Source of the DNA: Clostridium uliginosum
GTDB lineage: Bacteria > Bacillota > Clostridia > Clostridiales > Clostridiaceae
NCBI RefSeq assembly: GCF_900112485.1
Contig: NZ_FOMG01000008.1
Coordinates: forward strand, 62,001 to 126,000
Reading direction: 5' to 3'
Length of the DNA stretch: 64,000 nt
Program-made: the position numbers and the translations under genes
In this document: positions 55,516 through 64,000 of the stretch, in pieces
Layout: each line of letters begins with the position of its first letter
Position numbering within the stretch: the stretch's first letter is position 1
Notes under the pieces: generated by a model
The model's input: only the letters and a program-made list of their open reading frames with translations
Told to the model about the DNA's origin: nothing
Database searches by the model: none

Positions 55516-55544
55516 TTTACAACAATCCCTAGTTTTGATATAAT
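55516..55544 (+). promoter_or_regulatory. Sigma-A promoter of rpsO
   Basis: TTTACA at 55516-55521 and TATAAT at 55539-55544 with a 17 bp spacer. The leader of about 75 nt that follows could form structures around AAGGTGCC and the GGAGGTGCAC ribosome binding site, where S15 autoregulation would act; this was not resolved. Confidence 0.72.
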
Positions 55545-55626
55545 ACACATTGAACCTACTTCTAAGTTTAAAGGTGCCATCTTTTTACTTGGAACTAAGG
55601 GGATAAAAATACACGGAGGTGCACTT

Positions 55627-55890
55627 ATGGATAAGGCAAGAAAATTAGAAATTATTAAGCAATTTGGAAGAGGCGAAGGAGATACTGGTTCACCAGAAGT
55701 TCAAATCGCATTATTAACAGAAAGAATCAACTCATTAACTGGACATTTAAAAGTTCACAAAAAAGATCATCACTCAAGAAGAGGTCTTTTAATGATGGTT
55801 GGACATAGAAGAGGTCTTCTAAATTACTTAGCAGATCAAGATATCGAAAGATATAGAACTATACTAAAACAATTAGGTTTAAGAAGATAA
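55627..55890 (+). CDS. rpsO: Small ribosomal subunit protein uS15
   Basis: The 87-residue protein contains the S15 core [20 protein letters not shown], then [20 protein letters not shown]. It is a primary 16S rRNA binder. GGAGGTG lies 6 nt before the ATG. It is followed by a terminator, a short palindromic element and pnp, the widespread rpsO-pnp order. Confidence 0.98.
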   Translation: MDKARKLEIIKQFGRGEGDTGSPEVQIALLTERINSLTGHLKVHKKDHHSRRGLLMMVGHRRGLLNYLADQDIERYRTILKQLGLRR

Positions 55891-55891
55891 T

Positions 55892-55925
55892 TTTTTAGAG
55901 CGGATCTTCCGCTCTATTATTTTAA
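55892..55925 (+). terminator. Intrinsic terminator after rpsO
   Basis: AGAGCGGA / TCCGCTCT 8-bp stem with a 3-nt loop followed by ATTATTTT. Confidence 0.88.
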
Positions 55926-55937
55926 AAATTATAATAT

Positions 55938-55985
55938 TAGGCATTGTAAAATAAATAACTAGTTATTTATTTAGAAATGCCTTAT
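55938..55985. repeat. Palindromic element, family I, minimal copy
   Basis: This 48 bp, nearly perfect palindrome runs TAGGCATTGTAAAATAAA...TTATTTAGAAATGCCTTAT around the centre TAACTAGTTA. It looks like the two ends of the long copies joined with the interior lost. It lies between the rpsO terminator and the pnp ribosome binding site. Confidence 0.78.
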
Positions 55986-56016
55986 AAAGATGAGCTCGAA
56001 GGGAGGGTTTCATAAG

Positions 56017-58122
56017 ATGAGTAATGTTTTAAAAACTAACATCGCTGGAAAAGAGATGAAAGTTGAGTTCGGAAAAGTAGGTATGCTGTCAAATGCAGCT
56101 ATATTTATGAGTTATGGTGATACTGTTATTTTAACTAATGTTAATGCATCAGAAGGACCTAGAGAAGGAATAGATTTTTTTCCTCTAAGTGTTGAATATG
56201 AAGAAAGACTATATGCAGTAGGTAAGATACCTGGTGGATTTATAAAAAGAGAAGGTAGACCATCAGAAAAGGCTATATTGAATGGTAGAGCTGTTGATAG
56301 AACCCTAAGACCTTTATTTCCAAAGGGATATAGAAATGATGTTCAAGTAGTTTGTACAGTAGTTTCAGTAGAAAAGGACAATTTACCAGAAATTTTAGCA
56401 ATTAATGCAGCATCAACTGCACTATGCTTATCAAGTATACCTTTTACAATTCCAGTTGCAGCTGTTCAAGTAGGAATTATAGATGGAAAATTCGTTGTAA
56501 ATCCAGATGCAAAAGGACGTGAAGAAAGTACACTTCACTTAACTGTATGTGCAACAAAAGAGAGAGTAATGATGATAGAAGCTGGTGGAAATGAAATTCC
56601 AGAAGATACTATGATCGATGCTATCAAATATGGATTTGATGAATGCCAAAATATAATTGCTTTCCAAGAAGAAGCTATGGCTAAGTTTGGTAAAGTAAAG
56701 AATACACCAGTATTATTTACTGTAGATGAAGAGATAGAAAAGGAAGTTAAAATATTTGCTTCAGATATGATTAAAGAAGCTATGTATATAACTAACAAAG
56801 ATGAAAGAAATGCAGCAATAGATGCAGTAAATCAAAAAGTTAAAGAAGAATTTGGCGAAAAGTACGAAGGAAAATTTGGAGATATAAAAGAAATTCTTTA
56901 CACTATGCAAAAGAAAGTTGTTAGAAATATGCTTCTAAATGATAAAAGAAGACCTGATGGAAGAGCTTTTGATGAAGTAAGACAACTTGGCTGTGAAGTA
57001 GGAATACTTCCAAGAACACATGGAACAGGATTATTTACAAGAGGATTAACTCAAGTAATGACTGTTGCAACATTAGGTTCAATTAGTGAGATTCAAATCT
57101 TAGACGGAATAGATGAAGCACAATCAAAAAGATATATGCATCACTATAACTTCCCAGGATATAGTGTTGGAGAAGTAAAACCTTTAAGAGGACCAGGTAG
57201 AAGAGAAATTGGTCATGGAGCTTTGGCAGAAAGAGCACTTGAACCATTAATCCCATCTGAAGAAGAATTCCCATATACAATTAGATTAGTATCAGAAGTA
57301 TTAAGTTCAAATGGATCAACTTCACAAGCTTCAGTTTGTGGTTCAACATTAGCATTATTAGATGCAGGTGTTCCGCTTAAAAGACCAGCTGCAGGTATTG
57401 CAATGGGTTTAATCACATCAGAAGATTTATCACAAGAAGAAGTAATAACAGATATTCAAGGAATAGAAGATTTCTTTGGAGATATGGACTTTAAGGTGGC
57501 AGGTACTACTGAAGGAATTACATCAATTCAAGTTGACACAAAACTTAAAGGATTTAGCTTTAATGTAGTAGAAAATGCTATACGTGGAGCTAGAAAAGCT
57601 AGATTAACTATTATAGATAAGATAAATGAATGTATTGAAGCACCAAGACAAGATGTTTCATTATATGCACCAAAAACTCAAACAATTCAAATAGATCCGG
57701 AAAAAATTAGATCTGTAATTGGAGCTGGTGGAAAGGTTATTAATAAGATCATACAAGATACAGGAGTTAAGATAGATATAAAAGAAGACGGATCTGTATT
57801 TGTAAGTTCACCTGACCATAGTGGAGTTGCGGAAGCGATTAAGATAATTGAAGGTTTAACTAAGGATGTTAAAGTTGGTGAAGTTTACTTAGGTAAAGTC
57901 ATTAAGATAACTACATTTGGAGCCTTTGTTGAAATTCTTCCGAATAAAGAAGGACTAGTGCATATATCTAAGTTAGATAAAGAAAGAGTTAATAAAGTAG
58001 AAGACATAGTTTCTGTAGGAGATGAGATTTTAGTTAAGGTTACTGAAATTGATTCACAGGGAAGAATAAATCTTTCGAGAAAAGATGCACTATTAGATCA
58101 AGAAAATAAAGAAGAAAAATAA
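56017..58122 (+). CDS. pnp: Polyribonucleotide nucleotidyltransferase
   Basis: The 701-residue protein has two RNase PH domains, a KH domain ([16 protein letters not shown] near 560) and a C-terminal S1 domain ([20 protein letters not shown] near 622). It is the 3'-to-5' phosphorolytic exonuclease of mRNA decay. An in-frame ATG at 55990 adds nine residues before the strong GAAGGGAGGG site; the ATG at 56017 gives the normal N-terminus ([20 protein letters not shown]). Confidence 0.97.
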   Translation: MSNVLKTNIAGKEMKVEFGKVGMLSNAAIFMSYGDTVILTNVNASEGPREGIDFFPLSVEYEERLYAVGKIPGGFIKREGRPSEKAILNGRAVDRTLRPLFPKGYRNDVQVVCTVVSVEKDNLPEILAINAASTALCLSSIPFTIPVAAVQVGIIDGKFVVNPDAKGREESTLHLTVCATKERVMMIEAGGNEIPEDTMIDAIKYGFDECQNIIAFQEEAMAKFGKVKNTPVLFTVDEEIEKEVKIFASDMIKEAMYITNKDERNAAIDAVNQKVKEEFGEKYEGKFGDIKEILYTMQKKVVRNMLLNDKRRPDGRAFDEVRQLGCEVGILPRTHGTGLFTRGLTQVMTVATLGSISEIQILDGIDEAQSKRYMHHYNFPGYSVGEVKPLRGPGRREIGHGALAERALEPLIPSEEEFPYTIRLVSEVLSSNGSTSQASVCGSTLALLDAGVPLKRPAAGIAMGLITSEDLSQEEVITDIQGIEDFFGDMDFKVAGTTEGITSIQVDTKLKGFSFNVVENAIRGARKARLTIIDKINECIEAPRQDVSLYAPKTQTIQIDPEKIRSVIGAGGKVINKIIQDTGVKIDIKEDGSVFVSSPDHSGVAEAIKIIEGLTKDVKVGEVYLGKVIKITTFGAFVEILPNKEGLVHISKLDKERVNKVEDIVSVGDEILVKVTEIDSQGRINLSRKDALLDQENKEEK

Positions 58123-58151
58123 AGGGCAATTTAATTGCCTTTTTTTTTACT
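58123..58151 (+). terminator. Intrinsic terminator after pnp
   Basis: AAAGGGCAAT pairs with ATTGCCTTT (one bulged G) and is followed by a run of T. Confidence 0.88.
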
Positions 58152-58356
58152 AAAAAGTACGTTAATTATAATGAATTAAAGGACATAAATTAAGCTTAAA
58201 AGGATGAATTTCCCAACAATTTTAGACAGGGGATATAAGCCTTTTATAATCCTTAACATGTAGCTTAAGTTATAATTAGTAGTAAATAAACTTATTTAAG
58301 AAAATTTTCTCATATTAAAATAATATTATGGGAAGAATATTTTTATAACTAAAGGC
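58152..58356. other. AT-rich gap between pnp and the M16 peptidase gene
   Basis: About 200 bp without an open frame or a convincing structure. AAAAGG...CCTTTT blocks around 58199-58245 could pair weakly. A promoter is expected but not assigned. Confidence 0.45.
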
Positions 58357-58409
58357 TAAGGCATTTTAAAGAAAATAATAAGATCAGTTTATTATTTTTT
58401 ATAATGCAT
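58357..58409. repeat. Palindromic element, family I, short copy
   Basis: TAAGGCATTTTAAAGAAAAT runs into AATAAGATCAG and closes with TTTATTATTTTTTATAATGCA. It shares the arm GGCATTTTAAAGAAAATA with 11758-11808. It lies just before the M16 gene's ribosome binding site. Confidence 0.65.
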
Positions 58410-58434
58410 CAAATGGAAGGAGGCAACAATATTT

Positions 58435-59742
58435 ATGTATAATATGTATACCTTAGAAAATGGACTTAGAATTATAACTGAAAGAATTGAACATTTAAAT
58501 TCAGTAAGTGTTGGAATTATGATTCAAAATGGCTCAAGAAATGAAACAGAAGAGTTAAATGGAATATCACATTTTATTGAACATATGTTTTTTAAAGGTA
58601 CAAAAAAGAGAACTCCAAAAGCAATTGTAGAGGAAGTAGAAAATGTAGGAGGACAAATTAATGCATTCACAAGTAAAGAAGCTACTTGTTATTATATAAA
58701 AGCGTTAAACACTCATTTAGATTTAGCAATAGACATTCTTTCAGATATGATATTAAATGCAAAATTTGATCCAGAAGAAATTGAAAAGGAAAAAGGTGTA
58801 GTTACTGAAGAAATTAATATGGGTGAAGATTCACCAGAAGATGTTTTAGATGATGAACAGTCAAAAGTCTCTTTTGGAAACAATTCATTGTCATACCCTA
58901 TACTTGGAACTATATCAAAGGTCAAATCTTTTGATAGAGAAAAAATATTAAATTTTATTGATGAAAAATATACTCCATATAATTCAGTTTTATCAATATG
59001 TGGTAAATTTGATGAGGATGAATTAAAAAAATTAATAGAAGAATCTTTTGGAGATTGGAAAGCTAAAGAAGTATACAAACCTAATTATACTACTCCTATA
59101 ATACAGTCTGAAGCTGGATATGTTAATAAAGATATAGAACAACTTCATATTTCTTTAGGATTAAAAGGCTTACCTTATGGAGATAGGAATAATTATGCAT
59201 TGGTATTATTAAATAATATTTTAGGTGGAGGAGCTTCATCAATTCTTTTCCAAAAAGTCAGAGAAGAATTAGGTTTATGTTATTCTGTATATTCTTATCT
59301 ACAACCATTTCAAGGAATTGGTACAGTAAATATTTATACTGGACTTAGTAAAATTTATGCACCAAAAGCATTAGAGGTTATAGATAAAGAGATTATTAAA
59401 TTTGCAAAAAACGGAATAACTAAGAATCAACTTGAAATAAACAAAGAAAAAATTAAAGCAACATATATTTTAGGATTGGAAAGTACTAGTTCAAGGATGT
59501 TTGCAAATGCAAAGAATTATCTTTTAAAAAGTACTGTATTTACGCAAGAGCAGGTTATAAAAAAGATAGATGATATAGATGAACAAAATATTAATTATGT
59601 CTTAGATAATTGTTTTAAATCTGGAGTGTTAAATGCTAGTTATGTTGGTAAAGATGTAGATTTTAACTCATTAAATAATGTGATTTTAAAAGATACTAAA
59701 GCATATAATAATTCTTTAAATCAAGATAAAGTTCAGATATAA
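58435..59742 (+). CDS. M16 family zinc peptidase (MlpA/YmxG type)
   Basis: The 435-residue protein has the inverted zinc motif HFIEH at residues 46-50 with the third ligand in EEINMGEDSPEDV, and the C-terminal inactive-like half with GGGASSILFQKVREELGLCYSVYS. It belongs to the M16B processing peptidase group, the single-chain bacterial type next to pnp in Bacillus (mlpA). The substrate is unknown. AAGGAGG lies 11 nt before the ATG at 58435; another ATG at 58444 is possible. Confidence 0.93.
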   Translation: MYNMYTLENGLRIITERIEHLNSVSVGIMIQNGSRNETEELNGISHFIEHMFFKGTKKRTPKAIVEEVENVGGQINAFTSKEATCYYIKALNTHLDLAIDILSDMILNAKFDPEEIEKEKGVVTEEINMGEDSPEDVLDDEQSKVSFGNNSLSYPILGTISKVKSFDREKILNFIDEKYTPYNSVLSICGKFDEDELKKLIEESFGDWKAKEVYKPNYTTPIIQSEAGYVNKDIEQLHISLGLKGLPYGDRNNYALVLLNNILGGGASSILFQKVREELGLCYSVYSYLQPFQGIGTVNIYTGLSKIYAPKALEVIDKEIIKFAKNGITKNQLEINKEKIKATYILGLESTSSRMFANAKNYLLKSTVFTQEQVIKKIDDIDEQNINYVLDNCFKSGVLNASYVGKDVDFNSLNNVILKDTKAYNNSLNQDKVQI

Positions 59743-59794
59743 AGTGATTTTTAGTGTCAGTTGAAGTTTGCTTAAAAGTTTATTACTATAACTA

Positions 59795-59819
59795 AAATTT
59801 AGAAGAACTTATCAAGAAC
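59795..59819. repeat. 25 bp dispersed repeat, inverted copy
   Basis: AAATTTAGAAGAACTTATCA and the following AGAAC are the reverse complement of 34195-34220 except for one missing base. It lies between the M16 gene and ylmC. Confidence 0.6.
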
Positions 59820-59892
59820 GTGTAGTCGTTATCCCCACTTAAAATAGGTTGTGGGTATTGCAGATGATAGCTATCAAATAAATAATTCTGTA

Positions 59893-59919
59893 ATAAACCA
59901 CCTTCTTTTATCATATTAT
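59893..59919 (+). promoter_or_regulatory. Possible sigma-E promoter of ylmC
   Basis: ATA at 59893-59895, a 16 bp spacer and CATATTAT at 59912-59919 resemble the mother-cell sigma-E consensus (ATA, then CATANNNT). It lies 28 bp before the ylmC ATG. AT-rich sequence makes chance matches likely. Confidence 0.35.
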
Positions 59920-59947
59920 GTTATGAGTAATAAAGGAGGTAGTTATT

Positions 59948-60229
59948 ATGGGTGAAGAAAGTAATATTAAATATTTAAGTGATATAGAAAGATATGAATT
60001 AATCAATATTAATGATGGTGAAAAATATGACTATTTATTAAATAATGATTTGATAATAGATGATGAAGGTAACTTTAAGTTTTTGATTGTTAATCTAAAT
60101 GGGGGAAAATTTAACATGTTTAGTAACAAGGAATTTTTAGAAATTCCTTGGCAATGTGTAAAAAAGATTGGAGCAAAAACTATAATACTTGATGCTGATG
60201 ATGATGTAGTTAAGAAAGTTAAATTGTAG
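59948..60229 (+). CDS. ylmC: YlmC/YmxH family PRC-barrel sporulation protein
   Basis: The 93-residue protein is a single PRC-barrel domain (LSDIERYELININDGEKYDYL, then FLIVNLNGGKF and IPWQCVKKIGAKTIILD). YlmC/YmxH proteins are named for sporulation association; the role is unknown. In Bacillus ymxH lies between the M16 gene and the dipicolinate genes. Here the next gene is aspartokinase; dpaA and dpaB are absent. AAGGAGG precedes the ATG. Confidence 0.9.
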   Translation: MGEESNIKYLSDIERYELININDGEKYDYLLNNDLIIDDEGNFKFLIVNLNGGKFNMFSNKEFLEIPWQCVKKIGAKTIILDADDDVVKKVKL

Positions 60230-60252
60230 TTTTTAACTTATATAAAAAGATA

Positions 60253-60314
60253 TTAGGCATATTCAAAAAAGTAATAAGTCAGTATGCTAGGTTATTTTCT
60301 TTCATATGCCTTAT
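60253..60314. repeat. Palindromic element, family I, 62 bp copy
   Basis: TTAGGCATATTCAAAAAAG at the left and TTTTCTTTCATATGCCTTAT at the right enclose AATAAGTCAGTATGCTAGGTT. It lies between ylmC and aspartokinase. Confidence 0.72.
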
Positions 60315-60355
60315 GTAAGTTACACATAATTTGAATAGTCATATTACTTAGAATG

Positions 60356-60455
60356 AAGGGAGGACGTTTATCAAAACATTTCAGGCGCCTAAAAGATTAA
60401 AATTAAATTTTATTATTTGATTTTAAAAATGTTTTGGTAAGCAAATATATAAGTG
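60356..60455 (+). promoter_or_regulatory. Shine-Dalgarno, long hairpin and start codon of aspartokinase
   Basis: AAGGGAGGA at 60356-60364 is followed by GTTTATCAAAACATTT (60366-60381), which pairs with AAATGTTTTGGTAAGC (60427-60442) over 16 positions with two G-U pairs. Then come AAATATATAA and the GTG at 60453. Linear spacing from GGAGG is 89 nt; with the 77-nt hairpin looped out it is 12 nt. No other usable ribosome binding site lies near the GTG. Confidence 0.6.
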
Positions 60456-61652
60456 AAGATAGTTGTGCAAAAGTTTGGAGGAACTTCAGTTTCAACTGAG
60501 GAAAGAAGACAAAAGGTAATTGAAAAAGTAAAAATAGCAATTAAAGAAGGATATAGACCCGTTGTAATAGTTTCTGCAATGGGAAGAAAAGGTGCACCAT
60601 ATGCAACTGATACCTTATTATCTTTAGTTGATGATAAATTTAAAAATTCAAACAAATTAGCTCAGGACTTACTTATGTGTTGTGGTGAGTTTATTAGTGC
60701 GGTTGTAATTAGTAATGATTTATATAATGCAGGAATAGATGCAGTGCCTTTAACTGGTGGACAAGCTGGTATTATAACTAATAATAATTTTACTGATGCT
60801 AAATGTATAGATACTAATCCAAAGAAAATTATAGACTTAGTATCTCAAGGAAGGGTGCCTGTAGTTGCAGGATTTCAAGGAGTTGCAGAAAATGGATATT
60901 TGACTACTCTTGGAAGAGGGGGAAGCGATACTTCAGCTTCTATTTTAGGTGTAGCTCTGCAAGCTGAAACGATTGAAATATATACTGATGTTGATGGAAT
61001 TATGACAGCAGATCCAAGATTGGTTGAAGATGCTACTTTAATTGATGTAATAAGTTATAATGAAGTATTTCAACTAGCAGATCAAGGAGCTAGTGTGATT
61101 CATCCTAGAGCAGTAGAACTTGCTATGAAAGCAAATATTCCTTTATTAATTAAGAATACAATGAGCAATTGCAGAGGAACATTAATTAACAATTTTGGTG
61201 ATAGAGAAAACGAAAGAATTATAACTGGAATAACGCATCAAAAAAATAGAATACAAGTTTTAATTAAGGCTTCTGAAAATGAAGGTAATACCAAGTATAA
61301 AGACATATTAGATTTAGTAGCTGCAAATAAAATCAGTTTAGATTTAATAAATATATTTCCTGATAGACAAATTTTTACTATAGATGCTAAGGCTAAGCAG
61401 ATTTTAGAAAACATTTTAAATAGTTTTAAACTTAAATACTATTTAGTTGAAGATTGTAGTACTATAGCTGTTATTGGTTCGAGAATGAACGGACGACCTG
61501 GAGTTATGGCTAAAATTATAAAAGCATTGATTAATAATAATATAGAGGTTTTACAAACAGCTGATTCCAATATGACAATTTGGTGTTTAATTCATGCAGA
61601 TAATGTTAAAGAAGCAATAAATGTTTTACATAAGACATTTAATTTAGCTTAG
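60453..61652 (+). CDS. dapG: Aspartokinase (monofunctional, two ACT domains)
   Basis: The 399-residue protein has the aspartokinase N-terminus KIVVQKFGGTSV, GRGGSDTSASILGVALQAE and two C-terminal ACT domains (about 265-399). It phosphorylates aspartate, the entry to lysine, methionine, threonine and diaminopimelate synthesis. Position between ylmC and tepA equals that of Bacillus dapG, so that symbol is used, but asd and dapA do not follow. The start is GTG with no near ribosome binding site; a good one lies beyond a 77-nt hairpin. The stop TAG is the first triplet of a repeat element. Confidence 0.93.
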   Translation: MKIVVQKFGGTSVSTEERRQKVIEKVKIAIKEGYRPVVIVSAMGRKGAPYATDTLLSLVDDKFKNSNKLAQDLLMCCGEFISAVVISNDLYNAGIDAVPLTGGQAGIITNNNFTDAKCIDTNPKKIIDLVSQGRVPVVAGFQGVAENGYLTTLGRGGSDTSASILGVALQAETIEIYTDVDGIMTADPRLVEDATLIDVISYNEVFQLADQGASVIHPRAVELAMKANIPLLIKNTMSNCRGTLINNFGDRENERIITGITHQKNRIQVLIKASENEGNTKYKDILDLVAANKISLDLINIFPDRQIFTIDAKAKQILENILNSFKLKYYLVEDCSTIAVIGSRMNGRPGVMAKIIKALINNNIEVLQTADSNMTIWCLIHADNVKEAINVLHKTFNLA

Positions 61653-61700
61653 GCATATTCAAAAAATAACAAGTAAGTATGCTAGTTTATTTTGGGTCAT
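61650..61700. repeat. Family I palindromic element fragment at the aspartokinase stop codon
   Basis: TAGGCATATTCAAAAAATAA, then CAAGTAAGTATGCTAGTTTATTT, matches the left half of 60253-60314 and 38287-38423. The right end is lost. Its first three bases are the stop codon of aspartokinase. A similar block (TCCAAAAAATAACAATCAGTATG) recurs at about 61785. Confidence 0.65.
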
Positions 61701-61707
61701 ACTGTGT

Positions 61708-61753
61708 TAAAAAGTTTAGCGAATAGATAAGCTATGAGCTAAACTTTTTTTTC
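61708..61753 (+). terminator. Intrinsic terminator after aspartokinase
   Basis: AAAAGTTTAGC pairs with GCTAAACTTTT around a loop of about 17 nt, followed by TTTTCTTG. Confidence 0.8.
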
Positions 61754-61784
61754 TTGCTCTTACACAAGTCACATTCCAAAAAAT

Positions 61785-61850
61785 AACAATCAGTATGTTT
61801 GTATATTTGGTTCTGTTTTAATATCAACACACATTTAAAACACAGCCAAA
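61785..61850. repeat. Mosaic fragment of family I and family II repeats
   Basis: A family I-like block (CAAAAAATAACAATCAGTATG) is joined to TGTTTTAATATCAACACACA, then TTTAAAACACAGCC, which matches the right end of the 22420-22747 element (AATATCAACACTC, TTTTAAAACATAGCC). It lies in the 310 bp gap before tepA, which otherwise shows nothing but the terminator at 61708. Confidence 0.55.
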
Positions 61851-61962
61851 TATTTTAATGATTTACAATGTATGATAATTAATTAATAATTGTATATTGA
61901 TTTAAATGTTTAGGTATAAAACAATTCCTTTGGTACAAAATAGCTGTATGGGAGGAATGTCT

Positions 61963-62664
61963 ATGAATGCTAATATGTTTAATAGTGAAAAAAAGAATGA
62001 AAATAAAAATTCAGAAGCTCAAGATAAAATTGAATCTATAAAAGAACTTGGAAATACAGCTGTCACTACTCCGAACAGGGGAATACAAGTATTATCAATA
62101 ATAGGTCAAATAGAAGGTCATGTAGTATTACCACCTCAAACAAAAGCTACACGGTATGAACATATAATACCACAATTAATTGACATGGAACAAAATGATA
62201 ATGTAAAAGGAATTTTAATAGTTCTAAATACTGTTGGTGGAGATGTTGAAGCAGGTCTTGCTATAGCAGAGATGATAAGTAGTATGTCAAAACCTACAGT
62301 TTCAATAGTAACTGGAGGAGGACATTCGATAGGAGTACCACTTGCAACCTCGGCAGATTTCTCTTTTATAACTCCGTCTGCAACTATGATAGTTCATCCA
62401 GTTAGAATGAATGGTTTTATAATTGGAGTAGCTCAAACGTTTGAGTATTTTAAAAAGATGCAAGAGAGAATAAATGAATTCATTGTAAGAACATCCAATA
62501 TAAAAGAAGAAGAGTTAGAAAAATTCATGCTAGAAACGAATGAATTACTAAATGATGTAGGAACAATTTTAATTGGAAAGCAGGCAGTAGATTGTGGGTT
62601 AATTGATGAGGTTGGAGGAATAAGTGAAGCATTAAATAAACTGAAAGAATTAACTGAAAATTAA
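61963..62664 (+). CDS. tepA: ClpP-fold serine protease TepA (translocation-enhancing protein)
   Basis: The 233-residue protein has a ClpP/SDH-type crotonase fold with LIVLNTVGGDVEAGLAIAEM, the serine loop GGGHSIGVPLA near 122-132 and IVHPVRMNGF. TepA family members lie before spoIIIE in Bacillus and Clostridium. A longer frame is open from 61906, but GGGAGGA is placed 8 nt before the ATG at 61963, giving a charged soluble N-terminus. A role in signal peptide degradation was proposed for TepA in Bacillus. Confidence 0.9.
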   Translation: MNANMFNSEKKNENKNSEAQDKIESIKELGNTAVTTPNRGIQVLSIIGQIEGHVVLPPQTKATRYEHIIPQLIDMEQNDNVKGILIVLNTVGGDVEAGLAIAEMISSMSKPTVSIVTGGGHSIGVPLATSADFSFITPSATMIVHPVRMNGFIIGVAQTFEYFKKMQERINEFIVRTSNIKEEELEKFMLETNELLNDVGTILIGKQAVDCGLIDEVGGISEALNKLKELTEN

Positions 62665-62670
62665 TTATTT

Positions 62671-62710
62671 AATCAGCTATAGAAAAATCTATAGCTGATT
62701 TTTCTTTTTA
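62671..62710 (+). terminator. Intrinsic terminator after tepA
   Basis: AATCAGCTATAGA / TCTATAGCTGATT perfect 13-bp stem with an AAAA loop and TTTTCTTTTT. Confidence 0.93.
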
Positions 62711-62775
62711 GTGGTATCTTATTAAAGGAGAAATTTTATTTGATGTAGAAGTAAATAAAAGTGAGGTGATTAAAT

Positions 62776-64000
62776 GTGAGTAGAACTGAAAGTAAGAGAA
62801 GCACTAAAAATAAAAAGAAAAATGAGAATAATATAAAAAAGGATATAGTAGGGATAACATATGTAGCAGCTGGTTTGATACTTGCTATAGCTATATACAC
62901 CTCCTTAGCAGGAATATTATCTTCTTTAGCTCAAAACCTATCTTATTTATTAATAGGAGTTGGTTCTTATACAATACCTATATATTTAATATATTTTGGA
63001 TTTCAATATATTAAGACAAGAGGGGATATTAGGTTCGGAAAAAAGTTTTTTGGAATTTCAATTTTAGCAATTATTATAATGTTAACTTGCGCAATTATAA
63101 GTATTCAAACAATGGAAGATCCTAATGATTTTGGAAAGAACCTTAAGTTTATTATTGATAATAAAGGTGGATTACATGGAGGATTGATATCATATTTTAT
63201 AAGTTATCCATTGTATAAGTTTATAGGAGCCATAGGTTCTTACATACTATTTTTTACTGGTTCAGCAATTTCTATTATTTTAATTTTTGATGTTACTTTA
63301 TATGATTTAGGAATGGAAGCTAAAAAAAGGGGAGAAAAATTAAAAAAAGAAAGAACTTTAAAAGTTAATAATAATAAAATATTAAAATCAAGAGAAAATG
63401 ATTTTATAAACGTAGTTGAAAAGATGGAAGATCCCTTATTAAATGATAAAGATAAAAATGAATTTTTATCTGGAGTAAATAAAAAGATAAAAATTTTAGA
63501 TTTTATGAAGAATGATACATTTAAAGATGATTCAGAACTTGAGGCATCATCTGATCTTGAAATTGAAGGATTATTAGGAGAAGTGAATACAACACAACAT
63601 CGTAAAAAAGAAAAGCTAGATAATGATGTTAAAGAAACTATGAACAATGAAATAGAAGAAAAACTTTTAGGAAATAAAGAAATAATACCTTACACCCATC
63701 CTAATTTAGAACTATTAAAAATAAACAGTAATACAAAGCTTAAGAGTTCAGATAAAAAAGAATTAATAGAAAATGCAAGTAAGCTTGAAGAGATTTTATC
63801 TAATTTTGGAGTAGATGCTAAGGTTACTCAAGTTACTAAAGGACCATCTGTAACAAGATTTGAATTACAACCAAGTCCAGGTGTTAAGGTTAGCAAAATA
63901 GTGAATTTATCTGATGATATAGCATTAGGTCTTGCAGCTTCAGGAATCAGAATAGAAGCACCAATTCCGGGTAAAGCAGCAATTGGAATAGAAGTTCCCA
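62776..64000 (+). CDS. ftsK: DNA translocase FtsK/SpoIIIE (N-terminal part, cut by window end)
   Basis: A GTG at 62776 behind GAGGTGA opens a frame of at least 408 codons that runs off the window. The visible part has a basic N-tail ([14 protein letters not shown]), four membrane spans between about residues 28 and 175, a charged linker, and the start of the motor alpha domain ([20 protein letters not shown], then [20 protein letters not shown]). The ATPase Walker motifs and gamma domain lie beyond the edge. FtsK/SpoIIIE pumps chromosomal DNA through the division or sporulation septum. The tepA-spoIIIE order is standard. Confidence 0.95.
   Translation, partial: MSRTESKRSTKNKKKNENNIKKDIVGITYVAAGLILAIAIYTSLAGILSSLAQNLSYLLIGVGSYTIPIYLIYFGFQYIKTRGDIRFGKKFFGISILAIIIMLTCAIISIQTMEDPNDFGKNLKFIIDNKGGLHGGLISYFISYPLYKFIGAIGSYILFFTGSAISIILIFDVTLYDLGMEAKKRGEKLKKERTLKVNNNKILKSRENDFINVVEKMEDPLLNDKDKNEFLSGVNKKIKILDFMKNDTFKDDSELEASSDLEIEGLLGEVNTTQHRKKEKLDNDVKETMNNEIEEKLLGNKEIIPYTHPNLELLKINSNTKLKSSDKKELIENASKLEEILSNFGVDAKVTQVTKGPSVTRFELQPSPGVKVSKIVNLSDDIALGLAASGIRIEAPIPGKAAIGIEVP

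Noticed and set aside
58198..58262. Possible riboswitch before the M16 peptidase (AAAAGG ... CCTTTT with GGGGATATAAGCC)
   Set aside because: Pairing is weak, and I could not match it to any known riboswitch core; reported only as an AT-rich gap.
60230..60452. Lysine riboswitch or T-box upstream of aspartokinase
   Set aside because: The region is too short and lacks the lysine riboswitch core and any TGGNACCGCG-like T-box; it is explained by a palindromic element and a simple hairpin.

Overview
This is a 64 kb stretch of very AT-rich DNA (by eye about 30% G+C) that carries the core housekeeping region of a low-GC, spore-forming, anaerobic Firmicute. Gene content and order (topA-codY-rpsB, polC-rimP-nusA-infB, phosphotransacetylase next to acetate kinase, ylbJ and ylmC sporulation genes, spoIIIE-type ftsK) point to a cluster I Clostridium. 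From memory the Pta and AckA sequences look most like the C. beijerinckii/C. butyricum group, but no search was run. There is no prophage, transposase, CRISPR array, tRNA or rRNA gene.

Layout. 1-8361: the end of an Asp23/Gls24 gene, fakA, recG, rsmD, coaD and a coiled-coil gene on the plus strand, then ylbJ and tmcAL on the minus strand. 8650-13340: pta-ackA (acetyl-CoA to acetate and ATP), yceD-rpmF-plsX and acpP. 13376-22390: rnc, a radical SAM gene, a 32-residue membrane protein, smc, ftsY, ylxM-ffh-rpsP-khpA. 22420-27170: a MITE-like repeat, rimM-trmD-rplS, rbgA-rnhB, and yraN on the minus strand. 27373-33072: comM-dprA-topA-codY. 33354-38289: rpsB, tsf, pyrH, frr, uppS, cdsA. 39008-47761: a YtvI-like permease, dxr-rseP-ispG (isoprenoid precursors plus site-2 protease) and polC. 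48026-58122: rimP-nusA-rnpM-ylxQ-infB-rbfA-nrnA-truB-ribF, rpsO, pnp. 58435-64000: an M16 peptidase, ylmC, aspartokinase, tepA and the start of ftsK/spoIIIE.

The genes belong mostly to translation, ribosome assembly, RNA decay, secretion (SRP), chromosome maintenance and envelope precursor synthesis. Many lie in tight operons with 1-25 bp overlaps, and most transcription units end in clear intrinsic terminators. I found no exotic multi-gene system. The unusual signals are in the non-coding DNA. (1) Four genes (yceD, khpA, topA, aspartokinase) have a good Shine-Dalgarno sequence separated from the start codon by a hairpin; removing the hairpin restores a near-normal spacing. (2) An inverted repeat of about 21 bp sits right against the ribosome binding site of the RNase III gene. 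(3) A family of at least ten palindromic elements (44-184 bp, ends TAGGCAT/ATGCCTA) and a second, 328 bp TIR-bearing family fill most of the larger gaps; in three genes the stop codon itself is the first triplet of such an element. (4) There is a near-perfect CodY box upstream of codY, a leader with an intrinsic terminator before rimP-nusA, and a 14-bp-arm palindrome covering the -35 box of the ylxM-ffh promoter.
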